Assembly: GCA_025966215.1 (NCBI GenBank)
Contig: JAOPVM010000318.1
Span: 1-7,684, forward strand
DNA length: 7,684 bases
Reading direction: 5' to 3'
From: Klenkia sp.
GTDB lineage: Bacteria; Actinomycetota; Actinomycetes; Mycobacteriales; Geodermatophilaceae
This document shows, piece by piece, positions 1 to 4,915 of the stretch; position 1 is the stretch's first letter, and every line of letters starts with the position of its first letter. The position numbers and the translations under genes were made by a program. The notes under the pieces were generated by a model. It was not told the DNA's origin. It saw only the letters and a list, made by a program, of their open reading frames with translations, and did not search any database.

Positions 1-437
1 TCAACCTCTTCCCGCACCTGACCGCCCTGGAGAACGTCGTCGAGGCGCCGGTGTCCGCCCAGGGCCGCAACCGGCGCGAGGTGGAGGCCGAGGCCCGCGA
101 GCTGCTGGCCCGGGTCGGGTTGGCCGACAAGGCCGATGCGCACCCCCGGCAGCTCTCCGGTGGCCAGCAGCAGCGGGTGGCCATCGCCCGCGCACTGGCC
201 ATGAAGCCCGCCGTCCTGCTCTTCGACGAGCCCACCTCGGCGCTGGACCCCGAGCTGGTCGGGGAGGTGCTCGCCGTGATCGCCGACCTGGCCTCCACCG
301 GCACCACGATGATCGTGGTCACCCACGAGATCGGCTTCATGGACGAGGGCCGCGTGGTCGAGCAGGGCACCCCCGAGCAGGTCCTCGACCACCCGCAGCA
401 CGAACGGACCAGGGCCTTCCTGGCCAAGGTCCTCTGA
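1..437 (+). CDS. Polar amino acid ABC transporter ATP-binding protein (5' truncated by window edge)
   Basis: This is the C-terminal part of a GlnQ/HisP/TcyN-type ATPase that energises amino-acid uptake at the inner face of the membrane. The reading frame is open from base 3, so the Walker A half lies outside the window. Visible in order are the Q-loop-proximal [12 protein letters not shown] segment, the ABC signature LSGGQQQR (from base 153), Walker B with the catalytic Glu ([13 protein letters not shown], about 213-248) and the H-loop VVTHE (about 315-329). The C-terminus [13 protein letters not shown] is typical of the family. Unusually, HEIGF is followed directly by MDEGR. In HisP and GlnQ about ten residues (a helix and start of a strand) lie between GF and the (F)xDxG segment, so an in-frame loss of about 30 bases near 338/339 is likely. 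The gene is followed after 76 nt by two binding-protein genes on the same strand, which suggests one operon. Permease genes are not in view. Family assignment is secure; activity is uncertain. Confidence 0.93.
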   Translation, partial: NLFPHLTALENVVEAPVSAQGRNRREVEAEARELLARVGLADKADAHPRQLSGGQQQRVAIARALAMKPAVLLFDEPTSALDPELVGEVLAVIADLASTGTTMIVVTHEIGFMDEGRVVEQGTPEQVLDHPQHERTRAFLAKVL

Positions 438-513
438 CCCCACCCCCCAGATCCCGGACGGCGCGCCCGCGCCCTCCGCCGTGGAAGCACGCCCAGATGA
501 GGAAGATCGACCC

Positions 514-1485
514 GTGACCGCTCACCTGCGACGCCGCGCCGTCGCCGCCCTGGCCACCACCGCACTGCTGGCCCTCGCGGCGTGCAGCAGCAGTGCCGAC
601 ATCGAGGAGCAGGCCCGCGCCGAGGGCGGTGCCACCGAGGGCATCTCCGTCGACACCAGCCCCGAGCAGGACCGCATCCACTCCACGGTCAGCGACGAGG
701 CCGTCGCGCTGCTCCCGCCGGGCTCCTTCGAGGACGGCGTCCTCCGGGTGTCGGTCACCCAGGGCGCGGTCCCGCTGGTCTTCTTCGCCGACGACAACAG
801 CACCGTCATCGGCAGCGAGACCGACCTGGCCACGATCTTCGGCGACGCGCTGGGCCTGGACGTCGAGTTCGTGGTCAACGACTGGTCCAACTGGCCGCTG
901 TCGGTGCAGTCCGGCGACGTGGACGCCGTCATCTCCAACGTCACGGTCACCGAGGAGCGCAAGCAGCTCTACGACTTCGCCACCTACCGGGTCGACCAGC
1001 TGGGCTGGCTGGTCGGCGCCGATTCCGGGCTGTCCATCTCCTCCGCACCCGACATCGCCGGGCTCACCGTCGCCGTGGCGTCGGGCACCAACCAGGAGCA
1101 GATCCTGCTGGCCTGGGACGCCGAGAACGTCGCGAACGGCCTCGACCCGGTGACCATCGACTACTACGAGTCCTACAACGACGCCGTGCTGGCCCTGCAG
1201 TCCGGCCGGCTGGACGCCTACGTCGGCCCCAACCCGACCGCGGCCTACAGCGCTGCGACGTCCCCGGAGGACTTCGCCATCGCGGGGACCACCAACGGCG
1301 GCTGGCCGGCCACCGCCGACATCGCGGTGACCACGGTCAAGGGCAACGGCTACGCCGCGGCGTTCCAGGCCGCCGTCGACCACGTGATCGAGGACGGCAC
1401 CTACGCCGAGGTCCTCCAGCGCTGGGGCCTGCAGGACGAGGCCGTCGACACCTCCCAGCTCAACCCGCCCGGGCTGGGCGCCTGA
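514..1485 (+). CDS. Family 3 solute-binding lipoprotein of ABC transporter (first of tandem pair)
   Basis: This is an extracytoplasmic binding protein of the SBP_bac_3 (amino-acid-type) family, 323 aa. I chose GTG 514 because GAGGAAG (499-505) lies 8 nt upstream and the protein then begins with a compact lipoprotein signal: HLRRR, a hydrophobic stretch, and lipobox LAAC with Cys24 as the lipidated residue. GTG 481 is in frame but adds a charged, non-signal N-terminus and has no good SD. A linker of about 45 residues containing VDTSPEQ.DRI precedes the binding core, which starts near residue 72 (DGVLRVSV). Landmarks are FADDNSTVIGSE (91-102), W124/W127, the VTEER motif with Arg149, equivalent to the carboxylate-binding Arg of HisJ/GlnH, and SGTNQE (190-195). 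The segment RLDAYVGPNP (232-241) puts Pro239 where HisJ/GlnH have the ammonium-binding Asp. The next gene is a paralogue 35 nt downstream. The ligand is unknown; an amino-acid-like or modified amino acid is likely. Confidence 0.93.
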   Translation: MTAHLRRRAVAALATTALLALAACSSSADIEEQARAEGGATEGISVDTSPEQDRIHSTVSDEAVALLPPGSFEDGVLRVSVTQGAVPLVFFADDNSTVIGSETDLATIFGDALGLDVEFVVNDWSNWPLSVQSGDVDAVISNVTVTEERKQLYDFATYRVDQLGWLVGADSGLSISSAPDIAGLTVAVASGTNQEQILLAWDAENVANGLDPVTIDYYESYNDAVLALQSGRLDAYVGPNPTAAYSAATSPEDFAIAGTTNGGWPATADIAVTTVKGNGYAAAFQAAVDHVIEDGTYAEVLQRWGLQDEAVDTSQLNPPGLGA

Positions 1486-1520
1486 TGCCCCGCCGTCCCC
1501 GCACCCCGAGAGGAAACCCC

Positions 1521-2492
1521 GTGAAGCTCCCCCACCTGGTCAGCGCACTGCCCGTCGCCGCCGTCCTGCTGCTGACCGCCTGCACCAGCTCCGCCGAGAT
1601 CGAGGCCGAGGCCCGCTCGGACGCCGCAGGTGGCAGCTCCGCCGAGACCGCCCTGGTGGTCGACACATCCCCGGAGCAGGCCGACCGGATCCGGACCGAG
1701 GAGGACCCCGACGCGGCCGCCCTGGTGCCTGCCGACATCGCCGAGGACGGGGTGCTGCGGGTCGGCGTCAACGGCGCCGGCGACCCCCCGCTGGGCTTCC
1801 TGGCCGACGACAACTCCACCGTCGTCGGCAGCGAGGTCGACATCGCCCAGCTGGTCGCCGACGGTCTCGGCCTGGAGCTCGAGATCGTCAACACCACCTG
1901 GGAGGCGTGGCCGCTGGGCGTGCAGTCCGGCGACCTGGAGGCCGTCTTCTCCAACGTGGGGGTGAACGCCGAGCGGCTGCAGCTGTTCGACTTCGCCACC
2001 TACCGGCAGGGGATCATGGCCTTCATCGCCGCCCCCGACAGCGGGTTGGACATCACCGACGCCGCGGGCATCTCGGGCCTGCGGGTCGGCGTGGGCTCGG
2101 GCACCAACCAGGAGCGCATCCTGCTGGACTGGAACGCCGAGCTCGAGGCGGCCGGGGAGGAGCCCGCGACGCTGGACTACTACGTCAGCGCCGCCGACGC
2201 CCTGCTGGCCATCCAGTCCGGCCGGCTGGACACCTACATCGGACCCAACCCCAACGCCGTCTACCAGGAGTCGGTCGGCGACCTGGAGATCGTCGGGTCG
2301 GTGAACGCCGGCTGGCCCAACACCACCTACGTCGCGGCCACCGTGCTCAAGGGCAACGGCCTGGCCGAGGCCGTCGAGGCCTCGCTGCAGCACGCCTTCG
2401 ACGACGGCACGTACACCGAGACGCTGGAGCGCTGGGGCCTGTCCGACGAGGCCGTCGAGGCCCCGGAGGTGAACCCCACCGTCGCCAGCTGA
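1521..2492 (+). CDS. Family 3 solute-binding lipoprotein of ABC transporter (second of tandem pair)
   Basis: This is a paralogue of the preceding gene with the same length, 323 aa, and more than half of the core positions identical by eye, which points to an old tandem duplication. GTG 1521 is preceded by GAGAGGAAA (1508-1516). The signal peptide ends in lipobox LTAC with Cys21. The linker again carries VDTSPEQ..DRI, so the N-terminal tail is conserved between the paralogues and is unlikely to be a random spacer. Core landmarks are LADDNSTVVGSE (94-105), W127/W130, Arg152 (NAER, the carboxylate-binding position), SGTNQE (193-198) and RLDTYIGPNP (235-244), with Pro242 replacing the family's usual Asp. 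Two binding proteins serving one permease/ATPase set occurs in TcyJ/TcyK of the Bacillus TcyJKLMN system, and here may widen the ligand range. It is the last gene of the plus-strand operon, and a strong hairpin begins 4 nt after its stop. Confidence 0.93.
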   Translation: MKLPHLVSALPVAAVLLLTACTSSAEIEAEARSDAAGGSSAETALVVDTSPEQADRIRTEEDPDAAALVPADIAEDGVLRVGVNGAGDPPLGFLADDNSTVVGSEVDIAQLVADGLGLELEIVNTTWEAWPLGVQSGDLEAVFSNVGVNAERLQLFDFATYRQGIMAFIAAPDSGLDITDAAGISGLRVGVGSGTNQERILLDWNAELEAAGEEPATLDYYVSAADALLAIQSGRLDTYIGPNPNAVYQESVGDLEIVGSVNAGWPNTTYVAATVLKGNGLAEAVEASLQHAFDDGTYTETLERWGLSDEAVEAPEVNPTVAS

Positions 2493-2495
2493 CCT

Positions 2496-2549
2496 GCGCA
2501 CGCAGAGGGGCCCGGGACCCTCACGGTCCCGGGCCCCTCGTGCGTGCGC
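2496..2549. terminator. Bidirectional hairpin terminator between convergent genes
   Basis: A perfect 15-bp G+C-rich stem (2505-2519 with 2525-2539, loop CTCAC) is extended by a further 9 perfect pairs (2496-2504 with 2541-2549), with only one bulged base (2540) between them. The hairpin therefore spans almost the whole 58-nt gap between the stop of the second binding protein (2492) and the stop of the OsmC gene on the other strand (2551). There is no U-tract, as is common for actinobacterial terminators. The symmetry makes it fit to end transcription from both sides. The structure is read directly; terminator function is inferred from position. Confidence 0.85.
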
Positions 2550-2550
2550 G

Positions 2551-3024
2551 TCAGGAGAGCGGCTGGGCGACCCACTCGGCGCTGTACTCCAGGCCGGAGC
2601 GCACGAAGAGCTGGGTGACCGGGCAGCGGCGCTCGGTCTCGGCCTGCAGCTGCGTGAAGGTGGCCTCGTCGGCGTCGGTCGCCACGGTGGCCCGCACGGT
2701 GACGGCGTCGAAGTTGGCGTTGCCCTGCTCGCCGCTGACCATGACGGCGGTGTCCAGGTCGCCCTGGACCTCGAAGGTCCAGGCGCCGAGGGTCACCCCG
2801 AGCTCCTTGGCCACGATCGAGGCGGTGATCTGGTTGCAGGAGCTCAGTGCCGCCAGCACGTAGGACAGCGGGCTCGGCGAGGAGTCCGAGCCGCCGAACG
2901 CCGGGTAGGTGTCGACGTCGAACACGTGCCCGGCGTCGCCGCCGACGGTGACCTGCTGGGCGACGCCCGTGCCCTCCGCGTGGTGGGTGAAGGGGACGAC
3001 GCTCGCCTTGGGACGGGTGGCCAT
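2551..3024 (-). CDS. OsmC/Ohr-family thiol peroxidase-like protein
   Basis: This is a 157-aa cytoplasmic protein of the OsmC superfamily, whose members reduce organic hydroperoxides with a pair of cysteines. The start is set at ATG 3024 (MATRPKASVV), with GAGGAG at 3033-3038 eight nt upstream on the minus strand. An in-frame start at 3114 would overlap the upstream gene and add an arginine/proline-rich stretch. The family core is clear: YPAFGGSDSSPSPLSYVLAALSSC with the first catalytic Cys63, a long helix after it, the beta segment around FEVQGDLD (84-91), and the second Cys134 in ERRCPVTQLF. The CPV.QLF context is closer to the OsmC/YhfA branch than to classical Ohr, judged by eye. The gene lies 65 nt downstream of the class-V PLP enzyme on the same strand, so it is probably co-transcribed and under the same SAM-IV riboswitch. 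A role in handling sulfur species or peroxides made during sulfur mobilisation is inference. Confidence 0.9.
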   Translation of the reverse strand: MATRPKASVVPFTHHAEGTGVAQQVTVGGDAGHVFDVDTYPAFGGSDSSPSPLSYVLAALSSCNQITASIVAKELGVTLGAWTFEVQGDLDTAVMVSGEQGNANFDAVTVRATVATDADEATFTQLQAETERRCPVTQLFVRSGLEYSAEWVAQPLS

Positions 3025-3089
3025 GCTGGGTGCTCCTCGGGTGGTGGGACTGCGGTCCGCCGGGGTTCGGCGGGGGTCTGGGGGGCGGT

Positions 3090-4454
3090 TCAGCGAGCCG
3101 GCGCGGGCCCGCAACCGGCGCCGCGGGCGACGGCGGACAGGTCGGCCCCGGCGAGTCCGGCCAGCGGCCGGGGGTCGGCCACCGGCTGGTGCCGGCCGTC
3201 GACCACCGCGTACTCCACGGCGGGGCCGACGGCGACGAACCGGGCCACCGCGGCGACCAGCCGGTCGACGTCCTCCGACGACGTGCCGACCCCGACGCTG
3301 GCCCGCAGCGCACCGCCGGGGACGCCGAGCCGGGCCAGCAGCGGGTGCGCGCAGAACCGGCCGTCGCGCACCCCGATGCCGTGCTCGGCGGACAGGTACG
3401 CAGCCACCAGCCCGGGGTCGGCACCGTCGACGGCGAAGCTCACGACGCCGGTGGGGTCGACCGAGTCCGACCAGATGCGCAGCAGTCGCACACCCGGGAC
3501 GGCGCTCAGTCCGGCGACCAGCCGGGTGCGCAGCGTCCGCTCGTGGTCCTCCAGGGCACCCGGGGACAGCGCCGCCAGCTCGTCGCAGGCCGCGGCCAGG
3601 GCGATGGCCCCCAGCACGTTGGGCGAGCCGCCCTCGTGCCGGTGCGGCGCGGGCACCCAGGTCGTCGTCGCCACCTCGACCTGGGCGACGGCCCCGCCAC
3701 CGGGCAGGTACGGCCGGCCGGAGTCCAGCCAGTCGCGGCGCCCGACCAGGGCACCGGTGCCGAAGGGCGCGTAGGCCTTGTGGCCGGAGAAGGCCACCCA
3801 GTCGGCGCCGGAGTCGACCAGGGAGAACCGGCGGTGCGGGACCAGCTGCGCGCCGTCGACCAGCACGAGCGCCCCCGCCGCGTGGGCCAGCTCGGTCACC
3901 CGGCGCAGCGGGAGCGACTCACCCGTCACGTTCGAGGCGCCGGTGACGGCGACCAGCACGTACCGGCGGGTGGCCAGCGCGTCGGCCAGCAGGTCGAGGG
4001 TGCCGGCCACCGTCGGCGTCGCGGTGAGCACGTCGCAGAGCTCACGGGAGCGCTGCTGCCAGGGCAGCAGGTCGGCGTGGTGCTCGACGTCCAGCACGAG
4101 GACCGCGCCGTCGACGGGCAGGCACCCGGCGAGCACCGACAGCGCGTCGGTGGTGTTGCGGGTGAGCACGCAGACGTCGTCCGCGCGGGCGCCGACGAAC
4201 GCGGCGACGGTGTCCCGGGCCGACTCGTAGAGCGCGGTGGAGACCTGGGAGAGGTAGCCGGCGCCGCGGTGCACGCTGGCGTAGAGCGGCAGCGCCTCGG
4301 CGACGCGGGCCGCGACGGCGGCCAGCGCGGGTGCACTGGCCGCGACGTCGAGGTTGGCGTAGGTGGCGGTGCTGCCGTCGACCAGCGGGACGAGGGTGTC
4401 CGCGCCGGTGGTGGGCAGCAGGGGGGCGGTGCGGCAGTCGAGTGCGGTGGACAT
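3090..4454 (-). CDS. SufS-like class-V aminotransferase / cysteine desulfurase-like PLP enzyme
   Basis: This is a 454-aa cytoplasmic PLP enzyme of aminotransferase class V (fold type I), closest by eye to group II cysteine desulfurases (SufS/CsdA), which release sulfur from cysteine as an enzyme persulfide. ATG 4454 has AGGAG (4462-4466) seven nt upstream. Landmarks are ANLDVAASAP near the N-terminus, SVHRGAGYLSQVSTALYESAR, VEHHADLLPWQQ, the PLP-ring Asp200 in LVDGAQ, and the Schiff-base Lys226 in FSGHKAYAPFGTG. Cys368 in DGRFCAHPLL sits where SufS has its persulfide Cys in RTGHHCA, but the two His are Arg-Phe here. An extra tail of about 45 residues, Ala/Gly/Pro-rich at the end, follows the usual C-terminus. 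The SAM-IV-type riboswitch in its leader argues for a sulfur role. No sufBCD or iscU genes are adjacent, so a catabolic desulfurase or C-S lyase is as likely as Fe-S assembly. Confidence 0.88.
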   Translation of the reverse strand: MSTALDCRTAPLLPTTGADTLVPLVDGSTATYANLDVAASAPALAAVAARVAEALPLYASVHRGAGYLSQVSTALYESARDTVAAFVGARADDVCVLTRNTTDALSVLAGCLPVDGAVLVLDVEHHADLLPWQQRSRELCDVLTATPTVAGTLDLLADALATRRYVLVAVTGASNVTGESLPLRRVTELAHAAGALVLVDGAQLVPHRRFSLVDSGADWVAFSGHKAYAPFGTGALVGRRDWLDSGRPYLPGGGAVAQVEVATTTWVPAPHRHEGGSPNVLGAIALAAACDELAALSPGALEDHERTLRTRLVAGLSAVPGVRLLRIWSDSVDPTGVVSFAVDGADPGLVAAYLSAEHGIGVRDGRFCAHPLLARLGVPGGALRASVGVGTSSEDVDRLVAAVARFVAVGPAVEYAVVDGRHQPVADPRPLAGLAGADLSAVARGAGCGPAPAR

Positions 4455-4461
4455 CGGGGAG

Positions 4462-4497
4462 CTCCTGACCGTCAGGGGCCCGCACCTGGCGGGACCC
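4462..4497 (-). promoter_or_regulatory. Candidate expression platform: hairpins over the RBS of the class-V gene
   Basis: Between the minus-strand riboswitch and ATG 4454 two hairpins can form. One pairs 4476-4483 with 4489-4497 (GGGCCCGC with GCGGG, a bulged A, then CCC; loop 4484-4488). The other pairs 4464-4468 with 4472-4476 (CCTGA with TCAGG) and takes in half of the AGGAG Shine-Dalgarno (4462-4466). The 4495-4497 arm overlaps the strand (4496-4500) that makes the aptamer's 3' pseudoknot, so the two folds compete. This would allow SAM binding to change access to the RBS. The pairings are seen; the mechanism is inferred. Confidence 0.45.
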
Positions 4498-4607
4498 GCG
4501 CTTGCGGCTGCACTGCGCAGCCGCCAGGTCGTCACCCGGAGCACCCCGTCGCGGTGGAAGGGTTGCCGGCCAGCGAGCCGGGGCTTCGCGCTGGCACTCG
4601 TGACCTG
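4494..4607 (-). promoter_or_regulatory. SAM-IV-type riboswitch controlling the class-V PLP / OsmC operon
   Basis: Read on the minus strand, this has the layout and conserved core of the SAM-IV aptamer. P1 is CAGGTC/GACCTG (4602-4607 with 4525-4530). P2 is GCCAGCG/CGCTGGC (4589-4595 with 4569-4575), enclosing GAAGCCCCGGCT. The core CCGGCAACCC and GGGGTG..CCGGGTGACGACC follow. P4 is a perfect 8-bp stem (4504-4511 with 4517-4524, loop 4512-4516), then AAGCGCGGG. A 3' pseudoknot is possible between the P3 loop CCGCG (4554-4550) and CGCGG (4500-4496). The leader ends about 40 nt before ATG 4454. SAM binding is expected to reduce expression of this operon. SAM-I shares the core, but the pseudoknotted P3 loop and short P4 match SAM-IV. 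Confidence 0.88.
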
Positions 4608-4642
4608 CGCTCAGGGTGCCACGACCGCGCGAAACCCGTCAA
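4606..4642 (-). promoter_or_regulatory. Candidate sigma-A-type promoter for the minus-strand operon
   Basis: On the minus strand TTGACG (4642-4637) is separated by 18 nt from CACCCT (4618-4613). Transcription would start about 4606, at the first bases of riboswitch P1. The -35 is good and the -10 is weak. Support comes from its position directly ahead of the riboswitch. Confidence 0.45.
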
Positions 4643-4647
4643 ACCCG
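4632..4647. repeat. Short direct repeat AAACCCG, period 9
   Basis: AAACCCG occurs at 4632-4638 and 4641-4647, separated by TC. It overlaps the candidate -35 box of the minus-strand promoter and stands out as locally A-rich in very GC-rich DNA. It could be a regulator half-site pair or chance; no partner copies were noticed elsewhere in the window. Confidence 0.35.
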
Positions 4648-4663
4648 ATCGACTGAGTAGGGA

Positions 4664-4700
4664 TTGGACAGCGGGCCCCCGCGTGGTTAGCGTCGGAGCC
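4664..4700 (+). promoter_or_regulatory. Candidate sigma-A-type promoter for the LLM monooxygenase operon
   Basis: TTGGAC (4664-4669) and TAGCGT (4688-4693) are spaced by 18 nt, a fair actinobacterial housekeeping promoter with the common TAGNNT -10. Transcription would begin near 4700, at the 5' edge of the plus-strand riboswitch. The spacer holds a small inverted repeat, GCGGG-CC-CCCGC (4671-4682), which could be an operator or chance. Confidence 0.55.
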
Positions 4701-4815
4701 GGTCGAGAGCGTCAGCGACAAGCCCTGGCTCGCTGACCGGCAACCCTCCTCTACGGCGGGGTGCCCCAGGTGATGACCCGGCGGAGGCCACCCCTCCGCA
4801 AGCGTGGACGCCGCA
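4698..4815 (+). promoter_or_regulatory. SAM-IV-type riboswitch controlling the LLM monooxygenase operon
   Basis: The SAM-IV aptamer layout is clear. P1 is GGTC/GACC (4701-4704 with 4775-4778). P2 is a perfect 8-bp stem GTCAGCGA/TCGCTGAC (4711-4718 with 4730-4737) enclosing CAAGCCCTGGC. Core CCGGCAACCC is followed by P3 (ACCC 4743-4746 with GGGT 4759-4762) and GGGGTGCCCCAGGTGATGACC. P4 is a perfect 7-bp stem (4781-4787 with 4793-4799), then AAGCG. The P3 loop CGGCG (4754-4758) can pair with CGCCG (4809-4813), the 3' pseudoknot of SAM-IV. That pseudoknot strand ends only 3 nt before the GAGGAG ribosome-binding site at 4817-4822, so ligand binding could directly affect translation. High SAM should lower expression downstream. 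Confidence 0.92.
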
Positions 4816-4828
4816 CGAGGAGAGCCCT

Positions 4829-4915
4829 GTGCCACCGACGACCGTCGCCCGCCCACCGGCCGGGGGACGCCCCCCGGTGTCCGGGGCGCGCCCAGCCGAA
4901 CCGGAGACGACATGA
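4829..4915 (+). CDS. Candidate 28-aa leader ORF translationally coupled to the first monooxygenase
   Basis: GTG 4829 has a strong Shine-Dalgarno (GAGGAG, 4817-4822) with 6-nt spacing. It opens a 28-codon frame ending in TGA 4913-4915, which overlaps the ATG of the monooxygenase at 4912 as ATGA. The peptide is Pro-rich (8 Pro, three Pro-Pro pairs: PPTT, RPPA, RPPV). Its third-base G+C is about 80 percent, below the near-saturated value of neighbouring genes, so the peptide sequence is probably not under strong selection. The RBS adjoins the riboswitch's last pseudoknot strand. I infer a device in which SAM controls translation of the leader and the leader controls the monooxygenase by coupling. 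It could instead be a fortuitous frame, since the monooxygenase has its own GGAGA at 4903-4907. Confidence 0.5.
   Translation: MPPTTVARPPAGGRPPVSGARPAEPETT
4854..4879 (+). other. Stable GC hairpin between riboswitch and first monooxygenase gene
   Basis: CCGGGGG (4860-4866) pairs with CCCCCGG (4871-4877), or alternatively CACCGG (4854-4859) with CCGGTG (4874-4879) around an inner GGGG/CCCC stem. It lies inside the candidate leader ORF, 33 nt before ATG 4912. It has no U-tract. It may be an attenuator without U-tail, or part of the riboswitch expression platform that ribosomes on the leader ORF would unwind. Confidence 0.45.

Noticed and set aside
481..513. GTG 481 as the start of the first binding protein
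   Set aside because: It would place a charged segment before the signal peptide, and the SD for GTG 514 lies inside this stretch.
582..1520. Long in-frame extension upstream of the second binding protein, giving a 636-aa frame
   Set aside because: The extension translates to Arg/Gly-rich sequence in the wrong frame of the first binding protein; GTG 1521 with its SD and lipoprotein signal is the real start.
3025..3114. Upstream start (3114) for the OsmC gene
   Set aside because: It overlaps the end of the class-V gene and adds a non-conserved basic stretch; ATG 3024 has a consensus SD.
3030..4736. 568-aa plus-strand frame opposite the class-V gene
   Set aside because: Shadow of the PLP enzyme and of the riboswitch region, with no recognisable domains.
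4804..4911. GTG 4804 as an N-terminally extended start of the first monooxygenase
   Set aside because: It lies within the riboswitch 3' region, has no suitable SD, and adds a Pro/Gly/Arg-rich stretch unlike the family.
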